A program made the translations under genes and the position numbers. From assembly GCA_025617745.1 (NCBI GenBank), contig CM046856.1:34032208-34096207 (forward strand): a DNA stretch of 64,000 nucleotides. Direction: 5' to 3'. This DNA comes from Heliocidaris erythrogramma. Lineage: Eukaryota > Echinodermata > Echinoidea > Camarodonta > Echinometridae. The notes under the pieces are model-generated. The model saw only the letters and a program-made list of their open reading frames with translations. It searched no databases and was not told the origin of the DNA. Of this stretch, positions 1-13,200 are shown piece by piece; the first letter of the stretch is position 1, and each line of letters starts with the position of its first letter.

Positions 1-173
1 ACATGTATACGAAAATACAGTGTTGTCTATGACTTCCGGGTTTGAGCTATCGATACACGTAATGTTACAGTCCCACCGACGAAACCTACCCCAAACTGAT
101 CGATGGTACATGTACGGTATATCATTCAAATAACGCAAGTTTCGATCGCTCTTCCGTCGTGTGACTGGGTCGT

Positions 174-461
174 GTGACTGCGAAAACATGTTTTATTCGC
201 ATGCAGCGGTGCCCACGTAGCGTACAGGCCATGCAAAACGCATGTAAGCACAGCACCGATCTCTATATGTGGGGCAATGTACTAACGCTTGCTGAACTGC
301 GCACCGGCTTTGTCAAGATCGTGGATTTAACGGAATTATTTCGCGAAACTAGAGAGGATTTGATCAAAATGAGTGGAAAACGGTCACAGAAGTTTAAAGA
401 GCATTACAAACAACGATTTCCTTTCATAAAGCCAAGCACAAAAGGCGTTGAATTTGCATGT
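174..461 (+). CDS. Possible first coding exon of a BED/TTF-like zinc-finger gene
   Basis: The open frame from 174 reads to a good splice donor, TGT followed by GTAAGT at 462, just after an Ala-Cys. The last 31 residues, from a second in-frame ATG at 369 (MSGKRSQKFKEHYKQRFPF...), resemble the first half of the N-terminal zinc finger of hAT-derived proteins with DUF4371-like architecture: a basic QKFKEHY stretch, an aromatic-proline pair, a KxG turn and the first cysteine. The second cysteine would come from a downstream exon, which I could not find in this window. The preceding 65 residues look like nothing I know and may be 5' UTR. It could belong to a domesticated or still mobile hAT-type element, or be a chance frame. 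The family call is inference from a short pattern. Confidence 0.33.
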
Positions 462-889
462 GTAAGTTATATTTTATAGGCCTAGGCTAATTATAATTTT
501 AACTTTTTAACAAGTTGGTTTCCAGCAATGCAATTTGTCAGGAATGTTTCTGAGCTATCTGTCTAGCTTGTGTGTGTAAAAATCAATATGATCCAATTTA
601 GTATATAATGCGTGAGTGAGCACACATCAAAGGGAAAAATGTGACGAGACATTTCAGCATAAGAAATGAGCATTTTTGCAATGGAAGTATGTCGCGCGAG
701 GTTAGTTTTGTTTGAACTTTTATTGAAGCCAGGTATTCGTTTTTTTTGCTGTAAATTCCTTTTTATTTTTGCCATCATGATGATGATTCCTTTTTTGGTT
801 GCACAAGGTTGACAGCTCTGCCAAATCGTGAAATCGAAATACGGAATTCCAAATTCATGGAAACTTGGCATTTTAGCACCTTTTTATTT

Positions 890-979
890 AATTGAGCTCC
901 TCAAAAATCTCGGGAGAGTGATTGTAAGGAGCTCAATTGAGCTCCTCGAGAAAATAAGGAGTGTGATTTATGGAGCTCC
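890..979. repeat. Two-copy 45-bp tandem repeat
   Basis: Two diverged direct copies begin with AATTGAGCTCCTC at 890 and 935 and end in GGAGCTC. Each copy is also weakly palindromic because GAGCTC recurs. Nothing else is recognisable in 480-1275. Confidence 0.5.
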
Positions 980-1279
980 ACCCAAATTCTAAACGTGAAG
1001 GCCTGGTGTTAAGGCCAACACATGAAATTTCAAAAATTGGCCTTTGTGACCTTGATCTTTGCCCTATGTACCCAAAATCTAATCGGATCTTCCTATGGAG
1101 ATCCACACTAGCACCAAGTTTAAAGTTCATACCTCATGTGGTTCTGAGTTATCGCAAGAACAACAAATTACTTAAGTGTACCAACCACAAGATTTTGCTA
1201 TGTAATGGGTTCTATGTTGCAATACTACATCAAAACTAAAAGCTTCTAATACTTCTATAAAAAGATATTGCAAGCTTAA

Positions 1280-1825
1280 AGGGAGAGTAAACACTGGACT
1301 TTTGGCCTACTGAGAGTGTTAAGAGCACAATTCTTGACATTACTGTGAAAATTTACCTCTTATGAACGCTTGAAGGTGGAGATATTCACACTTTTGTGAG
1401 CAATGATCGTCTGCTACAGCCTGCTATCGGGGGTCGCCATATTGTTGATTCACCCGCGCTATGATGACGTTTTGTCTGACAATATAGTCTCGATGTTTCA
1501 GAGCTGTTGCGTTCTCAGCTGTTCGAATACAAAGCGTCCTGTGCAAATCGCCGGCTTTTTGTTTCTCGGTTCTCCGATTACCATTTTGAAACGCGTAATA
1601 ATGGCGGCATCTGGGTACTTCTGGTCCGAGAGGTCCGACAAAACGTCTCAGGGCGGGGCTTATCTGTTCAAAATGGCGACTCCCACGATCGATATAGGAC
1701 CTTCTAGCAGACAAAATGATATTTCTAACTACTTGTTGACGCCGTTAGGGGGGCCCAAATGTGTAGAAATTCGACATATATAATCAATGTGCCCTTCAAC
1801 TAAATCGCCAGGATTTACTTTCCCT
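1280..1825. mobile_element. TTAA-flanked nonautonomous DNA transposon, 546 bp
   Basis: TTAA at 1276-1279 and 1826-1829 flanks an element starting AGGGAGAGTAAA and ending TTTACTTTCCCT, an imperfect terminal inverted repeat. Subterminal inverted blocks follow: GTCTGCTA and GGGGTCGCCAT near 1410-1440 recur inverted near 1675-1715. The same blocks appear in the elements at 15391-16336 and 47405-48277, so this is one family in three size classes. TTAA duplication with an AGGG start suits Kolobok-like elements; piggyBac is the alternative. No transposase is present and the open frames inside are not conserved products. Confidence 0.75.
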
Positions 1826-1829
1826 TTAA

Positions 1830-2540
1830 ATATATTCTCAATAGACAAGAAAAAATACTTGGAAATTTGTTAGTTATGATTAAGAACTAATCAAGCAAAA
1901 AAATAATCCTACTGCAAATGCGCATTTGTTCTAGTTGCAACAGAGAATTGGCTGTTACCAATTTGTCTAGTGATTTTCACGGTTTCTCCATTTTTTCATG
2001 CCACTAAAAAATTCATAACTTTCTTATTAGTTGTCCGATTTTCCTCAAACTTTTTTTGATCTGTTGGTCTGATCTTTTAACATTACCATTCGTTTGAAAA
2101 ATGTTAAGTTATTACATTTTGATATGGAAATTGAACATTAGTTGACTTATTTTATTGGCAAAGTCATAACGTGTACATGGGTGCTTGTTCGAAAAATTGT
2201 CTTGTATGCAGTTATCAAAAATGAGTTGGTTTAATTTTACCAATTCACTGCCGTCCTTGTAACCAAAAAGCAAGAAATACTGGGCTCCACAGGGAAAGTC
2301 CACCTCGTTTGTTGGTTTTAATAAATGCAGAAGGAACAGATTTGTGAAAGTTTGAGAAAAATCTCAATCTCAATTACTTTGGGACAGTTTCTTTCACAAT
2401 ATAATCGCATGACTAGAACTCAATTTTATCTTTAATGAATTCAAATCCTGAACTTTATTTTTCAGACTGTTTAAACTCACCAATCTGTTTTTGTTTCAGA
2501 TCAACTTACTGTTCAAGTCAATCAAACTTTTGTAAACAGC
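1830..2540. other. Intergenic, one repeat fragment
   Basis: No gene seen. About 2378-2450 (GACAGTTTCTTTCACAAT and following) matches the ends of the repeat copies near 18390 and 20100. A terminal motif GGGAAAGTCCACC at 2293 matches the start of the element at 16408, so this stretch probably holds decayed element ends. Confidence 0.5.
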
Positions 2541-3003
2541 TGATTTGTTTGAAAGCAGAAAAGTTCGAAAGAAATCGGACAAAGAATAAGTTGGTTAAGA
2601 ATGTTTGAAAAGTGTGATCACTACATCTATGACAAATTGGCAATTTGGTGAATCGATTGTGATGTATTTAGGTCAACACTCCTGTTTGTCGTACACCAAA
2701 GTATAATTAAATTCTGGGTTTTCTCCCGAGTGCCTTTTCCCTCTGGGCAGTTATCAAAATATATATACAAGAGAAAGATCCTACAGAGTTATACATTTTG
2801 TGTGTTGGAGCCAAAGGGAAAGTTGACTGCCATCACAGTGATCGTACAGATTCGGCCAATTTGAAATTGCCATAGGCCTATGTGTAGTGATTACAACTTT
2901 CAAAAAGTCACAACTTTCTTCCAATTCTATTCAACTTTCACCAATATTCTAATTTTCTGCTTTCACACAAATCAAATTACAAAGGTTGGATTGCCCTTTA
3001 AGG
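2541..3003. mobile_element. Decayed TTAA-type MITE, same family as 11565-12084
   Basis: Words such as CATCTATG, CAAATTGGCAATTTGGTGA, TGTTTGTCGTACAC and GATTACAACTTTCAAAAA occur in the same order here and in 11565-12084. Ends are worn; a TTAA lies at about 3000. Nonautonomous, no coding content. Confidence 0.5.
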
Positions 3004-6000
3004 TTGCATTTCCCTTTAACATCCTTCAATATAGTTTCAACCAAATTCTATCGGTAGTTTGGTTTGAATTAAAAACTTTCATTTACTACCATTTACTATC
3101 ATTCCCAATTTACCAGAACAGAACACAAGATGGCACAAAAACCATGAAAACAGCTAACAGATTTGGCCAACCCAGAAGACATCTGCACAAACCTGACAAT
3201 CACCAATGAAAAATTCAATTTTGCTTCTCGTCACTAACAGACTAATAAAGAGACAAAGAAATCAGAATACATTGACTGGCGTTACTGGACCAGGCGATCA
3301 CAAACGCCTTCGACACACTGTAATGCCAATGGCATGCCATGCCCAACGTGCACATCGGCCCATGGCCATGCCGGTATTGCCTTTTGGTATTGCATTGCAC
3401 AATATGTTGAAAAAAAAAAATCGGGCACAAGGGTGTGGCAAAGTGCCACCAAAAAATTAAGGAAAAAATTGTAACTAAATACTGAAGTTAAAACGTATCA
3501 ATAAGGATGTTGAAATAATTATTAACCTCTTGATCTCTTGTCATGAGTGAGCAATTCGTAACGACACGATGACATATTTGGTTCCAGACGCTCAATTGCG
3601 AATGAATGACACATACTATACACGTGGCGTGATGGCCGCCGAACGAACAAGGGATAATTGGGCACTAACATCGCACTATTACACGCAAATAACACAAAAA
3701 CAAGCCAGTTACACCACACAAAACTACCACATATGAATTCTTCAGTATCAATACCACAATATTCTACATGAAGATAATGAATTGTCAAGGAGAAACGTGA
3801 AAAAAGAGTATTTCAAACTTCTAAATGCTGGTGTGAAACTGAAAAGACATCTTACCTCTCGGCGTGTGCAGAGCGAAAAGGATGTCTAAGGTAAAATGGC
3901 TGCTGCGAGAGCTAGAGCCGCCCGGCGACTCAGATCACATGCGCAGTCGACAATGCAAATGATAGTGACGTCATGCGACAAAGGCGGATATCAAGATGGG
4001 ACTTGGAAAATGCAATGAGTCAGTTAGTCCGGGGGTACGGGTTTGGTCATTACATACTACAAAAAGACAAATATATAGTTCAGGAGCGAAAAGAGCGAAT
4101 AAATTTTAGTCGAATTGTATATATAAAGGGTATACATGTGCAGTATTGGTTGTGGGTACAGAAATATATCAAGGCTACTATATAGTCGAGCAGATTAGTG
4201 AAGAAAATCGATGGAATTGTACGCTCTTTTCATAAAAGCATGAAATTTGGCATGTAGGTAGAATTTTTTATGCCGAATAATTTTGGATATGGGGCCAACA
4301 AAACTTTGGGCCCTGGGGCCCGTTGTGCCCATTAAAAAAAAACACGGCCCTCTCAGGGTCTTTCCTCTTCAAAGTTGATAAAATCAAATTTAATTTGATT
4401 TAATGAAATATCACGTAAGTAGTACATTGGCGGATCTGGGGGGCACTTCTGGCCCGTCCCCCCCCCCCTTTTTTTTGAAGAAAAGTATGCAATTTTACCA
4501 TAGAAGATCCGCCGTTTTGTCGATTGTGCCCCACCCCCCCCCCCCCCCCCCATGACATGTGAAAGTGGAGAGAGGAAATGAAGGTAATGAGTTGAAATGT
4601 ATAATAAACAGGCAAAATGTAAACAAAGGAGTATGGGACAGCAAAATGTAAAACAGCAAAGTAAAATACATACTGAAAAATTCAACTGTTACATTATTCT
4701 TGGTCAGATTTCTTTCAAACTTTCATCATTTTTTTTTTTTTGTGATCTTATACACAAATCAACTGATTACAAAGTTTGGATAGGTATTGCAGATTGCAGG
4801 TGTTTATAAAGACTACGGATATTAATTGGCATCTTTATAAATCTTACTAGGGCCTATCTCTATAGGTTGTTTCAAGGACATCATCAGTTTTGTCCTTTAT
4901 CAGTATGGCCACGAAGTGCAGTTTTATCAATACTTGTTTTGCATCTGATTATAGGTTTATTTTGGCATAACATTTGTAAGAAACCAGTACTATTTTGCTT
5001 CATCAGGATATTAATTTATATTGTTTATCAATAACTTTCATAAAAAGAGAAACGTGTTTTAAATGTTAGATTGATATTTTCTGTCAATAGAAATTTTCAG
5101 CATATCAGTATTATAAATTCCACACTTTTATACCAAGTTATAAGGTTCCAGATAAACGTAAACTTTAAAATGCCAATAGTCACATCTTATATCACAACGG
5201 AGGACATTTTGAATGTGACGGCCATCATGAAATGAAGTGACCCAACTATTCTGCCTATAAAAACTAGCTTGCAAATAGCTTTGATTTAAAGGCATTTTAA
5301 CACGCACTTAACACGGACTAATTTAGAATTAGCGGATGATTCGCGCGTATTTTATAATCTTTGTTGCCTTTTTTTAAAAGCAATTTATATTTACATGTTT
5401 ACATTTATGCAACAATTTCCATGCACATGCATGGCCAGCACAGCCCTTGATCCTCACCTTATGAAAACTTTTTCGAGGCTTATAAAATTATGTTAACTGG
5501 GAGAAACAGGAAAATACAGGGATAAGTGGAGGAAAAGGAAGGAGTGAGCATAGTAATCTTGGTTCCATATCTTAACCATGCTGAAACGCAAACACAATGG
5601 GCACATATCCCCGGCCCCTCATTAGTGAAAACTAAAAGAGAAAGAGATTGAGCAAGGACCTAACGTGAAAGGAATACGATACGCCCCCCCCCCCATGGAA
5701 TTGTTCTCTAGCTGTTCATCTACCGAGTCCACCCTCGACACCCCCCCCCCCCCATTGCTGGACCAATAACGCTATATATGCCACCGTTCGAAACTTCGAA
5801 TGTTAAAGAATATAGTTTGCTTACTATACTACATTCCCTTTTCCTGTATCGAATTACGATATCGAATTACGGTACATTGCCTATAACAAGTCGACCAAAA
5901 TATCGTGCAACATTGCATGTTCTGATAGGGACAATTACATAACATCTACGCGCGACTCCTAAACCACGGAGTTCTGCACTTCTTACCATATAGCGGTCAG

Positions 6001-7235
6001 GGGCGGATACAGGATTTTCAGAAAGGGGGTTCACACTGAGGAACCCTCCGTTTGACGAAGCCAAACGGCCATCTAGGGGGTCCGGGGCATACTTTGTCAG
6101 CCAAAATGGGGGGGGGGGGGGGGGGGGGGCGCACGCCCCTGGCGGTAGGGTCCGAATTCTTCTATGAACGAGATTTTAGTCGTCGAGGTGTACCGATGAA
6201 TAACATCACAATTTCATGGAAAATTGCCCTATATAAAACCATTTATGGAAGTGCGTCTATATCTGATATTGATCAGTAGCCGTATGGTTACTTTACAGAT
6301 AGGCCAAATTTTGTGGTTTTAGACAAAAGTGCACAATATTTCAGCTGCGCCGCCGTACTTATATATAAACAGGCCGTTTGAAAATTGCTGAGAATCAGTT
6401 CTAGTACTACAGAGCTCATAAATAGGTAAAATTGTTTCATGAAATTTTTGTCGGGGGGGGGGGGGGTGGGCCCCGCCAAAACAATGTTAAATTGCATCTA
6501 TAGCGAGAGAGCGTAGCGATCGACAAGGCGAGATTATTTCGATTTGAGAATTTGAGAAATCAGTTGCATTTTACTTTTTTAGAGCACGATATACTCTATA
6601 GCTAAACAATACAGATTTATTGCCGATTTATTGCCTATATAAAATGTTGTATTTCAAGGTGCCTGCAGTAGGGCCAGAAATTACATTTTGGGGCACTTAG
6701 TCCCCTTCCCCTCACGGCCTGCGTAAAGTCCGATTTCAGACATTTCAACGATGGCCCTTTCCAAATTTCATCACAACAGATTGTAGAGCATGCTGCAGGG
6801 CCCCGGGGGCCGGTACGGCGCGTATTAAAAGGGGCGGAGCTTACATGGTTGCATAATTATGCTCCTAGGCTCAGTTAAAGATTTCGTAAAGTTTTACAGC
6901 ATTTTAATTTTTTAATTATTCATCATTTTTAACATTTTTAGCTATAATCAAATGAATTACACTAAGCTAGATAAATAATGAAAAGCATTGTGTTTAGAAT
7001 AATATCTATACTTAATCAAATATTTAAACCCTTTTTCATTAAAAAAAGTGTAAGTCTTGTAGTCTTGAAAGTCATACGTGCACAACACATGAGTGCTAGC
7101 CGCCCATAATTATGCCGCTAGCTAGCATATCCGCATGCATCACTATGCATGCATTCGTTTATTTTTTACCTTTTTAGTTTTTTTCTTGGTAGCTAGCTTG
7201 GTATCATATCGGAGACAGAACACCTGCTGAAGAAA
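3004..7235. other. Upstream region of ADHFE1, no gene recognised
   Basis: No convincing exon on either strand. The stretch contains several G or C runs (about 4457, 4532, 5683, 5739, 6107, 6453), next to short repeat pieces built around GGCGGATC or GGGCGGATACAGG (4430, 6001). Open frames at 4353-4685 and 6052-6279 run through those homopolymers and are not credible. The ADHFE1 promoter should lie in the last few hundred bases; I see no diagnostic element there. Confidence 0.5.
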
Positions 7236-7294
7236 ATGGCAACTGGTAAATCTCTTCGCGTACTCAAACTATTGCAGGATGTCGGCAAAGCATC
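7236..7294 (+). CDS. ADHFE1: ADHFE1 exon 1 (presequence)
   Basis: ATG at 7236 begins a 59-nt segment ending in a GTAAGT donor at 7295. It encodes a short basic, leucine-rich stretch ([11 protein letters not shown]) fit for a mitochondrial targeting sequence. It ends in phase 2 and its last two bases complete a Ser codon with exon 2. This exon has no strong homology of its own; start and donor are chosen because the phase matches exon 2 and human exon 1 has the same role and length class. Confidence 0.75.
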
Positions 7295-10200
7295 GTAAGT
7301 TTTGGTCAAACTCAAATTCAATTTCAAAGACAAAACAGTGATTCCCTGAATTGCCTGTCAATCATGCCTGTCACTGGTATTAATAACAGTAACAGTAATT
7401 TCTAATCTAAATGTTACTGACTAATACTAGATTGGTGGTTTCGATTTTGTAGACGGTGAAACTAGTAGTAGTAGAAATAACAGTTGAGAGTTATTAGAAA
7501 TAGAATTAGAATTGAAAGGAATGGTTGACGAGATGAGTCAAATAGAATCCGAATACCTCTCTCACTCTCAATCTCATCTCAGTCTCTGCCTGTCCGCCTG
7601 GCTTAAAAGCACTGACTAAGTCCACTATCATCTATGCCTAACTTTTTTGTTATGCCTGGCAAAATGTATGAGGTACCTCACCCCAACCCGTAATTTAAAA
7701 AATGAAAAACAAATACTAGTTTAGACCGAAATTTTCTGTCTCTCGTTCGTTAGCCTCTTATTTGGATAGGGTCGGCCATTCACTTAGAGACAGAAACGCT
7801 CCATTCACTCGCCTGTGCAAACTCACTGTCAACCGCTTGACAGTAGGCATGTGGTTTTTGTAAATCGTATTATTCACATTTTAACAATATTTGTGTAAAT
7901 TAAATAGATTAGGCCTAGGCTGTATACTTAAACGAACATGTTCAACTTACCAATTTGACTGTTATTCCTTTTAATGCTCCTTTTTCAGGTAATTCAGGGT
8001 CCAAGGTTTTCTCCGTTTGAAAATCTTCCAGCCGTATTCAAACGGTATAGTGTGTGAGTCAATGGGATTCGGTTTGCACAGGCGAGTGAATGGAGCGTTT
8101 CTGTCTCTAAGTGAAGAGCTACGAACGAGAGACGAAATTTTTGCGTCAAATACTAGTTATACACAGAATGTAATGATCATCATAATTATAATATAATGCA
8201 CTCACTTGATTTTTGAAATAATCCATTAGTTTACAGCAAATTAACCCCGTTTTGCCATATTGTTGGATTATCGCTAACTCCAGGGAGCTCCAACGCTGCG
8301 CGTTGGAGCTTCAGCAGGTACAAATAACCAAAGTCGACATCGCCCATAGAGTACCGAAGTGCTGACGTCATATTCGCTCGTCGTCCAGGATACTGGTTCC
8401 AAGCAACAGCCCGCGCTTGAGGTTCACCGCGAAGTCATTCGAGCAACGGGCTGGAGCGGGCAATTTCAGTGTTTGGCGCTGGTGTGATCACCACGCCATT
8501 GTTTAGCACAAAATTGTTTAGAACCAGCAACCTTGACAACTTGGCCGGTATGACGTCACACTTCGGTAATCTATTAGTATGGCGTTACTAGTAATACTAA
8601 TAGTATATATCGTTTGCCTCGAATCACTTGCGATAACCTAATAACCAAAGTCGACCTTCGCCCATTAGTATGGCTAGCATTGCTTAATTTCGGCAGGTAA
8701 GATAGAAATTTGTACTTACATTTCAAGAGAATTACTGTAAATATCTAGGAGGCTCTTTGATTTTACGATTTAACAATTATTTCGATGAAAAAAATGGAAT
8801 TTCCTCGCCGAGCGAATCTTTCCCCATACTGTACCGTCGATTCAAATGACTCGTCGCACGGTGCGTAATGTGTACCGTTGCTGGCTCGATCACTCAGTGC
8901 GATCGAATTATTTGAATCGATGGTACAGTACGGGGAAAGATCGGCTCGGCGAGGAAATTCCATTTTTTATCATCGAAATAATCGTTAAATCGTAACATCC
9001 ATTTGAGGCGAACGAAATATACTATTAGTATTACTAGTAATGTTATAGTGAACACGCGCACGTACATATGTCCAGCTCAGCCATGTCAGCAGCGGAGCTC
9101 TGCACTGATAAATTTGTTTCACCGTATTTCGGTAAAAATATCACAAATACCATGTTAAGATAATCTCACAAACCTTAAACTGCAAAAAAATTCATAAACT
9201 TTCGTGAAGGAGGATGAATTTTACGATTTGAAAAAAAAAAGCAAGAATATTATATCGAGAACGATCTTTTCTCCCATGTTGAAGCACTACTGCGCGTGCG
9301 CAATGGTGATTGGCACTCTGAGTCTGATTTTCGAGGGACCAGCACTGAGAAAAGATTTGTGACAATCTACCACATTTTTAAAATTTTCATGTAAGTATGA
9401 GTACTTTGGCCAAAGCAAAAGTAATGCACATGAGTGTAGCTCCTCCGCGACGAGCCAAATATTTGTAGCACCATAGGGAAACATGATGTAACGATGGACC
9501 CCAAGGTATTACAAGGTAAGATTTGTGTAGTCCCTTATATACAAGTTACACATGCCAGGTAAAAAAAAAACCCTGATCACACCTGCCGATCTTAGTTGAT
9601 CCTGGAAGGTAACCCTTTAGCAAACTCCAAGCAGGCACGCCGGAAGCAGTTTTGGATTGGAGGGGCAAACCTTCCAGGGGGCCCTCACTTTTCATGGAAA
9701 GGGGGACTCATGCTCATGATGCTGTTACTTTTAATAAAAATAAAACCTCGCGCTTTCTTATATCTTCTCACAACACGCACTCCAATACAATACCAATAAA
9801 CAAAATAATTGATTATATAACAACTTTAATAATAGTAATGATAGTGATAATGACAATAATAATCATATGATCATATGAATCAAAATGGTAAAACGTTTAC
9901 AAATCTTTTTCGATGATGGGGCCCAACGTCAATAGGGTAGTAATGCTTTTTACTTTAAAAAAAATCAAAGAAATTGAACGATAGTAAAATCAAGCAGGGA
10001 CATAATAGAGTGTATCTAAAGGTTTGGAGTCTCTTGAAAAGACAATAAAACAAAACTTAATAAAAAACAGCAAAGAATATGAAATTACTTCATCATAAGC
10101 ATAATGTCAGATGGAAAACTTTCTTGAAATTTGGAAAGAGTTGAATGCAACACAGTCTGGCAGACTGCATGGTTCAAATAGGTTACAAAGATAATTACTC

Positions 10201-13200
10201 ATTAGATGTGATTGGATGTGATTCTTATTACTACAATTTATTTGTAAACAGGTTTTTTTTCGGCTTCACTTCACTCGTCTTATTCCTTTTCATCTTGTGA
10301 TTACCGAGGCAGAAGGGAGATTCGTATCGTCCCCTTTTTTCACAATGCCTGACTTTCGACGCCACCGAGGGAAGGAAACGTGCACCTGCGCGGCTACAAG
10401 GGGGCACTGCCCATATTAATTTAAGACAGTCTATGAACATTCATACTGACATGCTTTCCTTTCCTAGCTCTTAATGCAAACTGATAGGTCGTCTGAGTTA
10501 TTGTTTGCAAAAAAGAAATTAATAATTTAAAAGCACCAACACCTAGTCTTCTTTGTAATGTAAACTATTTTTCTTTTTCCATTTTTTTTTTTGGGGGGGG
10601 GTGAAACTTTGTTTTTGATTGGGGCGACCACCACCCCTGCCCCCCCCCCCCCCCACTTCCGGTGCCAGTGACTCCGAGGGTGGTTTGCATGGGTCACAGT
10701 ACATGTGAGAAATGGTGATAGTTAGATTTTTTTTTTGATATCTGCCTCCACACACAGTGTCTGGATCCCCATGTACAGCTCCATAGGCCAGTACCAGATT
10801 GATAAGCCAAGCTCTCACAGCTATGTATGGCTTGATGTTCAAATGTCATATTTTATAAAAAAACAAGCCTGTATGGCTACAAATATACCATACCAATTTT
10901 CACCTCAAGTTTAGTTTGATCAAATTGATTTCTTTCAGAAGATATCAAGAAATGTATTTTGTAAAGACGTGAAAACACCAATATAATAGAAACATTTTAA
11001 AGAAAATACTTCTACATTTTAGAATGAAAGAAAAGCAGATTTGTTGCTAAATTCTTCAGTAGGATCGTATCACCTTGATCAAGTGAAATTGTGCTGGAGA
11101 TTACACCCTCTTTATGGGAGGCAATTCTGTGGTATGAAGGTATGGAGTGCGAGGTTATCTATAATAACCTGGCATGTGTTTCAGTGCACCCCTTATAAAG
11201 TTAAGCCTTTTTGGATTTTATCTAACTCTAAGGAACTTAATATCAGGGTAGAGTTCCCCCTTTAAAAGAGCGGTTTTATTTGGTTGGAATCCTCAGATGC
11301 AGTTGCCCTGCTCACTCGCAAGCTTTTGGGGGAGGCATTGCAGTAGCTCCTCGAGGGTCCCGTATACCACTCAAATCGTGCTCCACTGCTGCGGAACAGC
11401 CAGAATATGCCTTTGAGGTGAGTCGAGTTGAGGCATGTCTAGACAACAGTGCTCCAACATATGCTCATGGCGACAATTGCTCCAGACTTTATTGGGTTTT
11501 AGGTCAAGTTTGGGGTTAGATGTAGGGTGAAGGGAAAGTATTTGGTAAAGGTTCAAAGTAGTAAGGGCAATCCAACCTTGGTAATAAGATGATTTGTGTG
11601 AAAGTTTTTGTAAGAAAGTTTTGGATGTTTGAAAAATGAGATCGCTACATCTATGCGAATCTCAAATTGGCAATTTAGTGAGTGACATTTTTGTTGGACA
11701 ACTCCCGTTTGTCGTACACAAAAAAGTCATTAATTTGCGTTTAAGGCGCTTTTACCCTCAGGGCAGGGCTCAAAATATATTGGAGATAGCATATTGTTAT
11801 AGGTCCTCATGAAAGAAAAAGATCCTGCTGAGTAATAAAGTTTTAAAAAAGTGACATTTTAGTCATTTTGTGTGTTAGAATGAATGGGGGAGTTGTCACA
11901 CAGCTGCATCACAGTGACATTACCTATTCGGCCAATTTGAAATTCCCATATGAATAGTGATTACAACTTTCAAAAATTCATAACTTTCTTATAGCTTGTC
12001 CGATTTCGTTCAAAATTTCATCAATCTGCTTCTGATTTTTCCTCTTTCTTTCAAAGCAACTTGCTATTAAGGTTGGATTTCCCTTTAAGAATTAGGTCAG
12101 TGTAGGATGTTAACCTCTGAGCAAGTGTCGCCGGAGCACGTGTCCTGCAACCCCAGACAACTACCCACCAGACTAGTCAGAATTGACCATGTGTTAAGTA
12201 GGATTGGGATTACTATTCAAATTAGATGAATAGCGTACTGCTGAGCAGAATACAAATACTGCTTTTTCCACTATCCAAATACTCACTCAGTAACAAAATT
12301 AAGTTATTTGAGATATTTGAATGTGTATAACACTGTGAACAAAGTTAATAAAGAAATACAACATAACAGACAAGAAAGAGATTAAAAAAAGTACCATAAA
12401 GAGATCCATGTACATGTACTTTTTTTTTTTAATCTTGAAAACTCAATGAGAATGTTACATTAAAGTTTCCCAGTATAGCGGACATTTAACATCACTCAAA
12501 GATGAGAGTTCAAAAAGCAGTCATTACATTTCCATATGTACAAATCATACAGAGGCATCTCAAAGCAAATGCATTGTGCATCAAAATGGGAACTTACCTT
12601 AGTAAAGTCTTAGTGTAGTGAACTCGGCCGTGAACTCCCAGCGTAGTGAACTCTGTCTCATGTAGTACTGTGCTTCTGATAGAATGAGCCATACATGTAA
12701 GAAGCTGGGTCCACTCACCCTTCAATATGATTGGTTACTCATGTACAATGTACACCTACAGTTACTCCATATTCATTACCAAAATTAAAGCTTAACATGG
12801 ACAATGCCAAGTACAAACCAAGGGAAATAACAATTAGGCTCTTACATAATGCCACATACATACATGTACATGACAATGTAAGTCACATGTTCAATATGTT
12901 GAATAATGAACATATGTTGCTTTTTTTGTGTGAACCCTAATTTTACATATTTTTCAGTAAATGTATACCACAGATAAAATAAGGTTTGTAATGTACTATT
13001 TGGATTAAAGGACCTATGGAATGAAAGTACAAAATAGGATCATGTGTTTTCATAGAACAGATTTTCAGTACCTTTCTTTTCCTGTGATGCTGGAGCATTT
13101 CTGACATAGCATCTGCTATTGTGATTGAGAGTTTATGCGTTGGTATTGTATGAAAACATGCGGTGCTATTGTGAGCAGGTGCTAAACTGATCGAGGGACA

